From contig NZ_BSFN01000010.1 of assembly GCF_027922365.1 (NCBI RefSeq), positions 54,221 to 118,220 on the forward strand: 64,000 bases of DNA, written 5' to 3'. The notes below the pieces were generated by a model. The model searched no databases. It was not told where the DNA came from and was given only the letters and a program-made list of their open reading frames with translations. The translations under genes and the position numbers were made by a program. The DNA is from Pseudomonas turukhanskensis. GTDB taxonomy: Bacteria > Pseudomonadota > Gammaproteobacteria > Pseudomonadales > Pseudomonadaceae. Shown here piece after piece: positions 1-9,379 of this stretch; position 1 is the first letter of the stretch; every line of letters starts with the position of its first letter.

Positions 1-520
1 GCTGGGATCCAGAATCTCAAGTTGGCAATGCGGCCCAGAACGAGGTAAAGCCGGGAATTCTGGATCCCGGCCTGCGCCGGGATGACGGTTTTTTTCCAGC
101 CAGCACCGTCATCCCAGCGAAGGCTGGGATCCAGAGTCTCAAGTTGGCAATGCGGTCCAAAACGAAGTAGCGCTCGGAATTCTTGATCCCGGCCTGCGCC
201 GGGATGACGGCGTTTTTCCAGCCAGCGCCGTCATCCCAGCGAAGGCTGGGATCCAGAATCTCAAGTTGGCAATGCGGCCCAGAACGAGGTAAAGCCGGGA
301 ATTCTGGATCCCGGCCTGCGCCGGGATGACGGTTTTTTTCCAGCCAGCACCGTCATCCCAGCGAAGGCTGGGATCCAGAGTCTCAAGTTGGCAATGCGGT
401 CCAAAACGAAGTAGCGCTCGGAATTCTTGATCCCGGCCTGCGCCGGGATGACGGCGTTTTTCCAGCCAGCACCGTCATCCCAGCGAAGGCTGGGATCCAG
501 AGTCTCAAGTTGGCAACGCA
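1..520. repeat. Tandem array of a 122-bp palindromic repeat
   Basis: Units begin at 1, 123, 245, 367 and 489, a constant spacing of 122 bp. Units 1 and 3 resemble each other, as do units 2 and 4 (for example CCCAGAACGAGG against TCCAAAACGAAG), giving a 244-bp higher-order period. Each unit contains two facing palindromes, CTGGGATCC...GGATCCCGG and GCCTGCGCCGGGATGACGG...CCGTCATCCCAGCGAAGGC. The last unit is partial and degenerates just before the stop codon of the next gene. Single copies of the same palindrome occur near 14.07, 17.68, 35.50 and 60.75 kb. The array continues beyond the left window edge. Confidence 0.9.
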
Positions 521-522
521 GC

Positions 523-1137
523 CTAAAACGGCCCAGTGGCCTTACGCCGTAACACCAACAAAAACTGCCGATTCCCCGTCGTCCACACCAACGTCTGAAA
601 ATCCCCTTCGCGCAAACCAGCCTTGTTATAGGCATTGGCCTGATGCACCGCATTGCCATCGGCCAGCGTCTGCGCCACCACCACTTCACTCATCACCACA
701 CCCTCCGGCGTACCGGGTTGCACACTGGGTGTGACCACAATCGAATAACCCACGCGCAGCGGTTGCGGCTGATTCACCAACGTGCCGTTCTGTTTGACGG
801 CCTGGTTGCGCTGGGTATCGACAAAGGTCGACAAGGTAGCCGACGTGCCGACATTGGCCACAAAGGGCTGCAACGGCTGCAGCTGGTAATTGTCGTTGCC
901 GGCAATGCGGTCCACCAGCCCTTCGGCGGCCACCTCGCTGGTGCCATGCAGCAGGCTCGCCTCACGGCTGGCCCGTGCCTCCAGATTGGCGACCGGTGAT
1001 TTGATTTCCGCCAGCACCGCGCGCCACTCCACTTGTCGCACGGGCCAAGGCGCAGGAGCGGCAACGTTAGGATCGAGGTCAGCGGCAAAGGCTCCGGGCA
1101 GAACCATCAGATAGGCAAGGGCGACAAGAACGTTCAT
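523..1137 (-). CDS. Hypothetical exported protein
   Basis: A 204-residue protein that I do not recognise. The ATG at 1137 is chosen because it begins a typical signal peptide: short N-terminus, hydrophobic stretch, and an Ala-Phe-Ala-Ala cleavage region near residue 20. The reading frame stays open upstream but runs through a palindromic repeat, so the longer start is unlikely. The middle contains a short stretch reading VGYSIVVTPSV, which loosely recalls beta-strand repeats of secretin-like proteins, but this is too weak to assign a family. The stop codon (TAG, complement of 523-525) lies in sequence derived from the last tandem repeat unit, so the present C-terminus may have been set by the repeat. 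A monocistronic, periplasmic or outer-membrane location is inferred from the signal peptide only. Confidence 0.65.
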   Translation of the reverse strand: MNVLVALAYLMVLPGAFAADLDPNVAAPAPWPVRQVEWRAVLAEIKSPVANLEARASREASLLHGTSEVAAEGLVDRIAGNDNYQLQPLQPFVANVGTSATLSTFVDTQRNQAVKQNGTLVNQPQPLRVGYSIVVTPSVQPGTPEGVVMSEVVVAQTLADGNAVHQANAYNKAGLREGDFQTLVWTTGNRQFLLVLRRKATGPF

Positions 1138-1176
1138 TGGCAGCTGAATTCCGCTTGATCTTCGAACAACGTGCTT

Positions 1177-1203
1177 CGTAGGAGAGGCATCAGCCTCGAT
1201 GCG
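1177..1203. repeat. REP-type palindrome (GTAGGAGAGGC family)
   Basis: Carries the core GTAGGAGAGGCaTCAGCCTCGATG, a short palindrome found again near 9.80, 17.10, 25.48-25.55 and 46.66-46.73 kb. Here it is a single arm between the pdeM end and the exported-protein start. Confidence 0.75.
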
Positions 1204-1216
1204 TTTGATTGGACAA

Positions 1217-1885
1217 TCATGAGCCTGAACGAGGTGCTTCCCAAATACCACCATCGCCCACCACAAATACCTTTTCGTCCACCTGCGCCCGCACGGTAAA
1301 CCCACCGGTAAAACTACCAAACGACGGCAACAGACTTACGCGTTCCCCAACCACAAAACACGGCAACCGCAAGCTTTGTCGGCCACGGCCGTGCAGCCGA
1401 TACGCCGGGTGCACATGCCCGGCCAGCACATGGTGGCTGGCATGGGCATGGGGTTCGTGTTGCAGCGCAAACGGGCCCAGCAGCAATGGCTCGGCCACTG
1501 TCTCGATACTCAGCGCCGGCGGCGGGTCGCCGGCATGGCGATCGTGGTTGCCGCGAATCAGGGTAATGGCGAGCGCCGCGTGACGCCGGCGCCAGTCGCC
1601 CAGTGCCTGCAACGTGGCGGTGTTCTGCGCCTGGCGCGCATGGAGAAAATCGCCAAGCACAATCAGGCGCTGGCAGGTGTAACGCTGCAGCAATTGGTCC
1701 AGGCGCAGGAAGTTGTCCGCCGTGGTGCCGTGGGGCACCGGCTGGCCCAACTGCCGGTAGGTAGCGGCTTTGCCCAGGTGCAGGTCAGCAATCAGAAGCG
1801 TCTGCTGCTCGGGCCAGTAAATGGCTTTGTCCGCCAGCAGCCATACCTCGCAGCCGGCCAATTGCAGTGCAATATGGCTGCTCAT
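1217..1885 (-). CDS. pdeM: Ligase-associated DNA damage response phosphoesterase PdeM
   Basis: A 222-residue calcineurin-like metallophosphoesterase. Metal-binding motifs are complete: D34-x-H36 in DLHLGK, GDFLH at 78-82, GNHD at 112-115, and GHVHP at 156-160. In the family this protein is a DNA phosphodiesterase/endonuclease that travels with an ATP-dependent ligase, an Lhr-like helicase and a beta-lactamase-fold exonuclease. Here it is the last gene of exactly that operon: its ATG overlaps the helicase stop by four bases (1882-1885), implying translational coupling. The assignment rests on the motifs plus the invariant four-gene context. Cytoplasmic. Confidence 0.93.
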   Translation of the reverse strand: MSSHIALQLAGCEVWLLADKAIYWPEQQTLLIADLHLGKAATYRQLGQPVPHGTTADNFLRLDQLLQRYTCQRLIVLGDFLHARQAQNTATLQALGDWRRRHAALAITLIRGNHDRHAGDPPPALSIETVAEPLLLGPFALQHEPHAHASHHVLAGHVHPAYRLHGRGRQSLRLPCFVVGERVSLLPSFGSFTGGFTVRAQVDEKVFVVGDGGIWEAPRSGS

Positions 1886-4458
1886 GTACGCGGCCGCCCG
1901 TCTTTGCCTTGCCGGGGTGTGCGGCCTTTGCGCGGGGCTGGGCGCTCGTCGTCGATGGCAAAGCGGGCATCGGTGTCGGCCTGATAACCACCCGGGCCGG
2001 CGGCGTGTTCCAGGTCTTGCACCATGCGTTTGATGCGGTCGGCCAGTTTTTCCGAACTGAGGCTTTCGCGAAAGCGCTCTACCAACAAGGGAAAGGCCAG
2101 CGGCGTGGCGCGTTTGACTAAACGAATATCCAGCGTACGCCCCTGCAAACGTTCCAGCGTGTGCTGCAAACGCTGCACGTCCAACTCCTGACGCAGCACT
2201 TCCTGCTGCGCCTGGGTGAGCAGCAGATTGCTGGGGTCGTACTGCTGGAATACATCGAAAAAGAGCGCGCTGGAGGCCTGCAACTGCCGCGCACTTTTGG
2301 CCGCGCCGGGGTAGCCGGAGAACACCAGCCCAGCGATACGGGCGATTTCGCGAAAACGGCGGCGCGCCAGTTCGCCTGCGTTCAGGCTGGCGAGCACGTC
2401 GTGCAGCAGGTTATCGCTGTTGAACAGGGCCGGGGTCAGCACTTGGGTGTAGTCGATGGGGCTGGCGCACAGCAGCTCCAAGCCGTAGTCGTTAACCGCA
2501 ATGGAAAAGCTCAGCGGCTGGCCTTGGCCCAGGCGCCAGGCGAGCAGGCTGGCCAGACCCAGGTGCACCGAGCGCCCGGCAAACGGGTAGAGAAACAAAT
2601 GCCAGCCCTCGCGCGATTTATGCACTTCGGCCAGCAATGTATGGGCCGTGGGCAGCGCCGACCAACTGGCCTGCACCGCCAGCAGCGGTTGCAGCAGGCG
2701 CATTTCAGGGCTGGCGTACACGCCTTTCGCGGCCTCGCCGAGCTTGTCCACCACCGCATCGGCCAGTTCGCTGGACAGTGGCATACGCCCACCATTCCAG
2801 CGTGGCACCGCTGCCTTTTTGCTGGTGGCGCGGCGCACATAGGCGGTCATGTTTTCCACCCGCACCAGCTCCAGCAAACGCCCGGCAAACAGAAAGCCAT
2901 CGCCGGGGCGCAGGCGCGCGATAAAGCCTTCTTCCACACTGCCCAGCGAACCACCGCTGCCGCCTTTGGCCCACCATTTCACGCTAAGGCTGGCGTCACT
3001 GACGATGGTGCCGATGCTCATGCGATGGCGTCGCGCCAGGCGCGCATCCGGCACCTGCCAGAGGCCTTCGGCGTCCGGTTCGGCGCGGCGGTAGTCGGGG
3101 TAGGCGGTCAAGGAGTGGCCGCCATGGCGAATAAAGGCCAGGGCCCATTGCCATTCTTCGTCTGTGAGGTGCCGGTAAGCCCAGGCGCTGCGCACTTCGG
3201 CCAGCAGGGCCTCGGCCTGAAAGCCACCGCCCAGGGCCATGCTCACCAGGTGTTGAACCAGCACATCGAGCGGTTTTTCCGGTGACTCACGGGCTTCGAT
3301 TCGACGTTCAGCCACCGCCGTTTGTGCGGCGGCCGCTTCCAGCAGTTCCAGGCTATGGGTGGGCACCAGCGTAACCCGCGAAGGCCGCCCCGGCGCGTGG
3401 CCGCTACGCCCGGCACGCTGCATCAGCCGCGCCACGCCCTTGGGCGAGCCGATTTGCAGTACGCGCTCCACGGGCAAAAAATCCACACCCAAATCCAGAC
3501 TGGACGTGCACACCACTGCCTTGAGCGCGCCTTGCTTGAGTGCCAATTCCACCCAGTCACGCACTTCGCGCGACAACGAACCGTGGTGCAACGCCAACAG
3601 CCCGGCCCAGTCCGGACGCGCCTCGAGCAGTGCCTGGTACCAGATTTCCGCCTGCGAGCGGGTGTTGGTAAATACCAGCGTGGTGCTGCTGGTTTCCAGC
3701 TCGGCCACCACCTGCCCGAGCATGCGTAGGCCCAGGTGCCCGGCCCAGGGAAAACGCTCGATACCTGGCGGCAGCAGGGTGTCGACGAGCAAGTCTTTGG
3801 GCAGTTTGCCCTGTACCAGACGGCCGACCGGCATCAGCACATCCATGGCATGGGGTTGGTTGCCCAGGGTGGCAGACAAGCCCCAGACAATCAGCTGCGG
3901 GTTCCACTGCCGCAGCCGCGCCAACGCCAGTTGCAGTTGCACGCCGCGCTTATTGCCAAGCAGCTCATGCCATTCATCCACCACCAGCATGCGCACGCCG
4001 GCAAAGGTGGCGCGGGCGTTGGCGCCGGTGAGCAGCAGGGTCAGGCTTTCCGGCGTGGTGATCAACGCGCTGGGCAACTTGCGGCTTTGCCGGGCGCGCT
4101 CGGCGCTGCTGGTATCGCCGGTGCGCATGCCCACGCTCCAGGCAATCTGCAACTCGTCCAGCGGTGCCTGCAGGGCGCGGGCGGTGTCGGCAGCCAGGGC
4201 GCGCATGGGGGTAATCCAGAGCACGGTCAATGGTGCCATGGCCGGTTTGCGGGTAGTGGGGCGTGTGCTGGGTTTGGCGGCAGGGAGCGGCTTGGCGAAG
4301 CGGTTCAACGCGGCAAACCAGACCGCATAGGTTTTGCCGGCACCGGTGGTGGCATGCAGTAAGCCGGACTCGCCGTTTTTTACCGCCTGCCATACCTCTT
4401 TCTGGAAGGCGAAAGGCTTCCAGCTGCGCAAGGCAAACCAGGCACTGGCCAGGCTCAA
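1882..4458 (-). CDS. Ligase-associated DNA damage response DEXH helicase (Lhr family)
   Basis: An 858-residue superfamily-2 helicase of the Lhr type. Visible motifs: Walker A ATTGAGKT at 36-43, motif Ia TPMRALAAD at 83-91, motif Ib TTPESL at 134-139, motif II DEWH at 161-164, motif III SAT at 195-197, and motif VI QRAGRSGH at 347-354. The C-terminal half matches the Lhr winged-helix/beta-barrel region in length and character. Lhr proteins are 3'-to-5' ssDNA translocases that unwind DNA and RNA:DNA duplexes. The gene overlaps the ligase stop upstream (4455-4458) and pdeM downstream by four bases each, so the four repair enzymes are probably made together. It is shorter than full-length Lhr (about 1500 residues), as expected for the ligase-associated branch. 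Confidence 0.94.
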   Translation of the reverse strand: MSLASAWFALRSWKPFAFQKEVWQAVKNGESGLLHATTGAGKTYAVWFAALNRFAKPLPAAKPSTRPTTRKPAMAPLTVLWITPMRALAADTARALQAPLDELQIAWSVGMRTGDTSSAERARQSRKLPSALITTPESLTLLLTGANARATFAGVRMLVVDEWHELLGNKRGVQLQLALARLRQWNPQLIVWGLSATLGNQPHAMDVLMPVGRLVQGKLPKDLLVDTLLPPGIERFPWAGHLGLRMLGQVVAELETSSTTLVFTNTRSQAEIWYQALLEARPDWAGLLALHHGSLSREVRDWVELALKQGALKAVVCTSSLDLGVDFLPVERVLQIGSPKGVARLMQRAGRSGHAPGRPSRVTLVPTHSLELLEAAAAQTAVAERRIEARESPEKPLDVLVQHLVSMALGGGFQAEALLAEVRSAWAYRHLTDEEWQWALAFIRHGGHSLTAYPDYRRAEPDAEGLWQVPDARLARRHRMSIGTIVSDASLSVKWWAKGGSGGSLGSVEEGFIARLRPGDGFLFAGRLLELVRVENMTAYVRRATSKKAAVPRWNGGRMPLSSELADAVVDKLGEAAKGVYASPEMRLLQPLLAVQASWSALPTAHTLLAEVHKSREGWHLFLYPFAGRSVHLGLASLLAWRLGQGQPLSFSIAVNDYGLELLCASPIDYTQVLTPALFNSDNLLHDVLASLNAGELARRRFREIARIAGLVFSGYPGAAKSARQLQASSALFFDVFQQYDPSNLLLTQAQQEVLRQELDVQRLQHTLERLQGRTLDIRLVKRATPLAFPLLVERFRESLSSEKLADRIKRMVQDLEHAAGPGGYQADTDARFAIDDERPAPRKGRTPRQGKDGRPRT

Positions 4459-6104
4459 AGCAAGCCCTGCAAGGTGGCCAGGGTGTCAGCGTCTTCCACG
4501 GTTTTATCGGTGCGCCAGCGCAGCATGCGCGGAAACCGCACTGCAATGCCGCTCTTGTGCCGCTTGGACAGGGCGATGCCTTCAAAACCGAGTTCGAACA
4601 CTAGGCTGGGTGTCACGCTGCGCACCGGGCCGAATTTTTCTACGGTGGTCTTGCGGATAATGGCGTCGACCTTGCGCATCTCCTCATCGGTCAGCCCGGA
4701 GTAGGCTTTGGCAAACGGCACCAGCACACGCTCGCCGGGGCTGGCGTCATCCCACACGGCGAAGGTGTAGTCGCTGTACAAACTGGCCCGCCGGCCATGG
4801 CCGCGCTGGGCGTATATCAATACCGCATCGATGCTGAACGGGTCGACTTTCCATTTCCACCACAGACCCAGGTCTTTGGTGCGCCCCACACCGTAGAGTG
4901 AGTCGCGGCGCTTGAGCATCATGCCTTCCACGCCCAGTTCGCGTGAGGCTTCACGCTGGCGCGCAAGGTCGCTCCAGTCGCGGCCGGTGACCTCGGGTGA
5001 CAGGCGCAAGCGTTCATCGCCCAGCTCCGCCACCAGCACCTCAAGGCGCGTGCGGCGTTCGGCCTGCGGTTTGCTGCGCCAGTCGGCGCCGCGCCACTCC
5101 AGCAGGTCATAGGCCAGCAGCACCACCGGCACCTCGGCCAGCAGTTTGGCGCTCAGGGTTTTGCGCCCGATGCGTTGCTGCAACAAGGCAAAGGGCTGAA
5201 TGCCGAAGGCCTTGTCGGTCTGTTGCTTCCACACCACCAGCTCACCATCCAATACGGTGCCATCGGGCAGGGCGTTGCCCAGCTCATGCAGCTCGGGAAA
5301 GCGTTCGGTGACCAACTCTTCACCCCGCGACCAGATCCATAAACGCCCGTCGCGTTTTACCAACTGAGCGCGAATGCCGTCCCACTTCCACTCCACCAGC
5401 CAGTCCTCGACCGGGCCCAGTACGGTGTCGAATTGGTCGGTCGGCTGCTGCAGCGGATGGGCCAGAAAAAACGGGTAAGGCTGGCCGCCACGCTGGGCGT
5501 GTTCGTCGTCGGACTCGGCGGCAATCAGCGCCAGATAGCGTTCGGCGCTGGGGCGATGGGAGAGGTCGGTGTAGCCCACCAGCCGCTGCGCCACGCGCTT
5601 GGCATCGATACCGGCCATGGCGGCCAGGGCACGGGTGACCAGCAATTTGGAAACACCCACGCGGAACGCGCCGGTCAGCAATTTGAGGCTGACCATCAGG
5701 CTCTGCCGATCCAGTTGCGCCCACAGCGGCGGCAGGCGGACCGCCAGTTCTTCCGGCGGCAGGCCGCGCAGCGGCAGCAACTGCTCCTGCAGCCACCAGG
5801 CCAACCCGTGCTCGCTGCTGTGTTCGGCTTCGGGCAAGAGCAGCGAAATCGTTTCGGCCAGATCGCCGACTGCTTGATAACTCTCCTCGAACAGCCACTC
5901 CGGCAACCCCGCCAGGCGCGTGGTCAATTCACGCAGCACACGGGTGGGCACCACCTGCCGAGGGCGGCCACCGGCGAGGAAATACACGGCCCAGGCGGCA
6001 TCGTCCGGCGCGGCCGTGGCGAAGTAGTCCTGCATGGCCTGCAATTTGGCGTTGCTGGAGGTGGTGGCGTCGAGGCGCGTGTACAGGTCGGCGAAGGCTT
6101 TCAT
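4455..6104 (-). CDS. ATP-dependent DNA ligase (ligase-associated repair operon)
   Basis: A 549-residue ATP-dependent DNA ligase. The adenylation motif KWDGIR places the nucleophilic lysine at residue 240. An N-terminal all-helical DNA-binding domain occupies about 1-200, the nucleotidyltransferase domain about 200-430 and the OB fold the rest. Later nucleotidyltransferase motifs are seen, including EGMMLKRRDS and WWKWK. Bacteria use NAD-dependent LigA for replication; this class acts in an accessory repair pathway, sealing nicks with ATP. Its stop overlaps the helicase start, and its own ATG overlaps the exonuclease stop (6101-6104). Confidence 0.94.
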   Translation of the reverse strand: MKAFADLYTRLDATTSSNAKLQAMQDYFATAAPDDAAWAVYFLAGGRPRQVVPTRVLRELTTRLAGLPEWLFEESYQAVGDLAETISLLLPEAEHSSEHGLAWWLQEQLLPLRGLPPEELAVRLPPLWAQLDRQSLMVSLKLLTGAFRVGVSKLLVTRALAAMAGIDAKRVAQRLVGYTDLSHRPSAERYLALIAAESDDEHAQRGGQPYPFFLAHPLQQPTDQFDTVLGPVEDWLVEWKWDGIRAQLVKRDGRLWIWSRGEELVTERFPELHELGNALPDGTVLDGELVVWKQQTDKAFGIQPFALLQQRIGRKTLSAKLLAEVPVVLLAYDLLEWRGADWRSKPQAERRTRLEVLVAELGDERLRLSPEVTGRDWSDLARQREASRELGVEGMMLKRRDSLYGVGRTKDLGLWWKWKVDPFSIDAVLIYAQRGHGRRASLYSDYTFAVWDDASPGERVLVPFAKAYSGLTDEEMRKVDAIIRKTTVEKFGPVRSVTPSLVFELGFEGIALSKRHKSGIAVRFPRMLRWRTDKTVEDADTLATLQGLL

Positions 6105-7108
6105 GCCGCGGGCTCCGCTTCATCTTCGTCGCCGTATTCGGTTTTGAAACCGCGCGCATCCAGGCCAAGTTCACGCAGGTGACGAACCAGCACATTGACC
6201 TGGCCATGGGTGACCATCACCCGCTCGGCGCCAGTTTGCTCGATGGCCCATAACAACCCGGGCCAATCGGCGTGATCGGACAACACAAAGCCACGGTCCA
6301 CGCCGCGCCGCCGGCGGGTACCGCGCAGCAGCATCCAGCCGCTGGCAAAGGCGTCGCTGTACTCGCCAAAGCGCCGCAGCCAGGTGCTGCCAGCGGCGGA
6401 GGGCGGGGCGATGATCAGCGCCTGGCGCAACAAGGGATCGGTTTTGGCGATATCGCCGGCGTACAGGGTTTGCGGAATACGCACGCCGCCTTCGCGGTAC
6501 ACCGCGTTTAACGGCTCTACCGCGCCATGCACCAGAATCGGTCCGATGCTTTCGTCGATGCCATGCAGAATGCGCTGCGCCTTACCAAAGGAATACGCAA
6601 ACAACACACTGGCGCGGCCGGCAGCTGCATTGGCCCGCCACCAGTCATCGATGCCGGCGAAAATCTGCGCTTGCGGTTGCCAGCGGTAGATGGGCAGGCC
6701 AAAGGTGGACTCGGTAATAAAGCAGTGGCACGGCACCGGCTCGAACGGCGTGCAGGTGCCATCGGCTTCCACTTTGTAATCGCCTGAAGCCACCCAGACC
6801 TCGCCCTCGTATTCCAGGCGCACCTGTGCCGAGCCCAGTACATGGCCGGCGGGGTGAAAGCTCAAGGTTACGCCGTGGTGATCGAGCCGCTCGCCATAGG
6901 CAAGGGTTTGCAGGTTGATGTCCTGGCCCAGGCGTGAACGCAAAATGCCCTCGCCGGGCGCTGCCGCCAGATAGCGCTGGTTGCCCGTGCGCGCATGGTC
7001 GCCATGGGCATGGGTGATAACCGCGCGTTCCACTGGGCGCCAGGGGTCGATATAAAAATCGCCTGGCGGGCAATACAGGCCTTCGGGTCGGGCTATCACC
7101 AGCTCCAT
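6101..7108 (-). CDS. Ligase-associated DNA damage response exonuclease
   Basis: A 335-residue metallo-beta-lactamase/beta-CASP-type nuclease. The zinc motif reads THAHGDHA (H33, H35, D37, H38), with further ligand-like histidines at HPAGHVLGSAQV and near the C-terminus (SDHADW, THGQ). Family members are manganese-dependent 5' exonucleases of the DNA damage response. It is the first gene of the four-gene operon, which reads exonuclease, ligase, helicase, PdeM on the minus strand with consecutive four-base overlaps. The intergenic stretch up to 7193 is only 84 bp and follows the end of the kinase gene, so the operon promoter is probably within or just before it. No LexA box was recognised there. 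Confidence 0.92.
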   Translation of the reverse strand: MELVIARPEGLYCPPGDFYIDPWRPVERAVITHAHGDHARTGNQRYLAAAPGEGILRSRLGQDINLQTLAYGERLDHHGVTLSFHPAGHVLGSAQVRLEYEGEVWVASGDYKVEADGTCTPFEPVPCHCFITESTFGLPIYRWQPQAQIFAGIDDWWRANAAAGRASVLFAYSFGKAQRILHGIDESIGPILVHGAVEPLNAVYREGGVRIPQTLYAGDIAKTDPLLRQALIIAPPSAAGSTWLRRFGEYSDAFASGWMLLRGTRRRRGVDRGFVLSDHADWPGLLWAIEQTGAERVMVTHGQVNVLVRHLRELGLDARGFKTEYGDEDEAEPAA

Positions 7109-7192
7109 GCAGGCACCTTGGCAGGGTAGGTAAAACTAAGAGAGCCCGGGGTGGGATTAGGTTCGGCTGGTTTTTTCGCGGCGGTACGCAGC

Positions 7193-9379
7193 CTATGCCC
7201 CGCGCAAGGCGTCGCTGAGCGCCTGCGCCACCTGCTCGGCGGAGTAGGGTTTGTGCAAAAACTCAAAGCCTTCAAAACCATCATCCGACAATGCCTGGCT
7301 GTAACCGGAGGTGAGAATGATCGGCAGGTCGGCGCGGCGCCGGCGCAACTCCTTGGCTAGTTGCACGCCGCCAATGCCGGGCATCATCACATCGGAAAAC
7401 ACCGCGTCGAATTCCAGCGCCTCGGGCCCCATGCGTTGCAGGGCTTCCTCGGCGGTGCTGGCCCAGGTGACGTCGTAGCCCAGGTCTTGCAGCATGTCGG
7501 CGGCAAAGCTGCCGATTTCACGGTTGTCCTCCACCACCAGAACGCGTTGCCGGGCGCCCTGGGGAGCGGGCAACGGCAGAGGGGCAGCGAGGGACGGTGT
7601 GGGGGTGTGGTGTTCGACCTGCGGCAAAAACAGGGTGAAGGTGGTGCCTTGGCCGGGCACGGAGTACACGTCGACATCGCCCCCCGATTGCTTGGCAAAG
7701 CCAAACACCTGGGACAAACCCAACCCCGTGCCCTGGCCCACTTCCTTGGTGGTGAAGAAGGGTTCGAAAATGCGCCCCAATACCTGCGGGCTGATGCCGG
7801 CGCCGGTGTCACTCACGGCGATGGCCGCGAGCAGGCCGGTCTGGTCAAGCGACTCGCTGGCGGCCGGCATGCGCTGGTTGCAGGTGAGGCGCACGGTGAG
7901 CTGGCCTTCACCGCCCATGGCGTCACGGGCGTTGATGGCCATATTGATCAGCGCGGTTTCCAGCTGACTGAGGTCGGCGCGAATAAAACAGGGTTGGCCG
8001 GGCAACTCCAGCACCACCTCAATGCGCGAGCCAGCGGCCGAGTCCAGCATGTCCAGCAACGCTTGCAGGCGCTGGCCCACTTCAAACACTTCCGGGTTCA
8101 GTGGCTGGCGACGGGCGAAGGCAAGCAGTTGCCCGGTGAGCTTGGCGCCGCGTTCGATGGCGTTGGCAATCGTCTCGATATAACGGTTGCGCCGCTCGCT
8201 CTGCAGGTCGGGGCGGCGCAGAAAGTGGATGGAGGAGCGAATGATAGTGAGCAGGTTGTTGAAGTCATGGGCTACGCCGCCGGTGAGCTGGCCGATGGCT
8301 TCCAGCTTTTGCGCCTGGCGCAGTTTGGCTTCAGTTTCCACCAGTTGCGCGCTGCGTTCCTGCACCCGCTGCTCCAGCGTGCTGTTAAGCGCCGCCAGGG
8401 CGTTGACCGCTTCGCGCAGCTCGGCGTCGGCGCGCACTCGTTCGATATGGGCCCACGAGCGTTCGGTTACCTCGCGCAGCAAGCCCAGGTCGGCGTCGGT
8501 CCATTGCCGGGGCACGTTGTCGTGAATCGCCATCAGTGCCGTCAGGCGGCCGTCCTTGACCAGCGGCATGCACAGGGTGGCGGTGATGCCCAGGGTCTGA
8601 AACGCCGCGGCTTCATGGGCCGGCAGTTCGCTCAGGTTGTCGTTGATGACTAGCGGCAGGCCAGCGCCGAGGTTGCGCACTGCCAGTTCGCCAAAATCAG
8701 CCAGTTTGTAGATACCCAGAATGTGCGGCGAGCCTGGCGCCGCCCAGTCGCCGCGGATAGTGAAGCCGTCCTGGTCGGCATGCATATCGGCATAGGCGCA
8801 GTTGGACAGGCCCAGCTGCTGCGCCAGCATGCGCGTGGTGGTGGCCAGAATCACATCGGCGCTGGTGGCCGTGGCTACGGCGCGGCTCAGACCATCGAGA
8901 AAGGCCAGGCGCTGATTGGCCATCACCGTGGCGGTGGTTTCGGTCACGGTATCGAGAAAGCCCACCACGCGGCCGGTGTGGTCGCGAATGGGGCTGTAAC
9001 AAAAGGTGAAGTACGCCTGCTCGGGGCTGCCGCCGCGTTCGATCAGCAGCGGAAAGTCTTGCAGGTAGGTGGCCTGGCCGGCAAAGGCAGCTTCAGCGAT
9101 GGGGCGGATATCACTCCAGACTTCGCTCCACACGTCGCTGAACGCCCGGCCTATGGCAGAAGGTTTGTTGCCCAGCAGCTCATTGAAAGCCTGATTGTGC
9201 AGGGTGGTCAGGCTGTCGCCCCAAACGATGGCCTGGGGAAAACGCGAACCCAGGGTCAGGGCCACCGTGGTTTTCAGCACATCGGGCCAATCCTCGATAG
9301 GGCCCAGCGGCGAGCCGGCCCAATCATAGGCCCGTATGCGCTCTACCATCTGCTCGTCACCTTTGAGCCACTGCACCAT
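7193..9379 (-). CDS. PAS-GAF hybrid sensor histidine kinase/response regulator
   Basis: A 728-residue soluble hybrid kinase without transmembrane segments. Order of domains: PAS-like sensor at about 15-150, GAF at about 160-315, a coiled-coil linker at 318-360, the HisKA box GGVAHDFNN with phospho-acceptor H371, an HATPase domain with the G2 motif GQGTGLGLS, and a C-terminal receiver at about 608-725 whose phospho-acceptor is D663 (SDVMMPG). No DNA-binding output domain is present, so the signal must leave through another receiver or phosphotransfer protein. The HDFNN form of the H-box is typical of PAS/GAF hybrid kinases. The signal is unknown; nothing adjacent is an obvious partner. A cytoplasmic location is inferred. 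Confidence 0.9.
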   Translation of the reverse strand: MVQWLKGDEQMVERIRAYDWAGSPLGPIEDWPDVLKTTVALTLGSRFPQAIVWGDSLTTLHNQAFNELLGNKPSAIGRAFSDVWSEVWSDIRPIAEAAFAGQATYLQDFPLLIERGGSPEQAYFTFCYSPIRDHTGRVVGFLDTVTETTATVMANQRLAFLDGLSRAVATATSADVILATTTRMLAQQLGLSNCAYADMHADQDGFTIRGDWAAPGSPHILGIYKLADFGELAVRNLGAGLPLVINDNLSELPAHEAAAFQTLGITATLCMPLVKDGRLTALMAIHDNVPRQWTDADLGLLREVTERSWAHIERVRADAELREAVNALAALNSTLEQRVQERSAQLVETEAKLRQAQKLEAIGQLTGGVAHDFNNLLTIIRSSIHFLRRPDLQSERRNRYIETIANAIERGAKLTGQLLAFARRQPLNPEVFEVGQRLQALLDMLDSAAGSRIEVVLELPGQPCFIRADLSQLETALINMAINARDAMGGEGQLTVRLTCNQRMPAASESLDQTGLLAAIAVSDTGAGISPQVLGRIFEPFFTTKEVGQGTGLGLSQVFGFAKQSGGDVDVYSVPGQGTTFTLFLPQVEHHTPTPSLAAPLPLPAPQGARQRVLVVEDNREIGSFAADMLQDLGYDVTWASTAEEALQRMGPEALEFDAVFSDVMMPGIGGVQLAKELRRRRADLPIILTSGYSQALSDDGFEGFEFLHKPYSAEQVAQALSDALRGA

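Noticed and set aside
1..520. CRISPR array at the left edge
   Set aside because: The 122-bp units are near-identical throughout, with no unique spacers, no 25-40 bp direct repeats and no cas genes.
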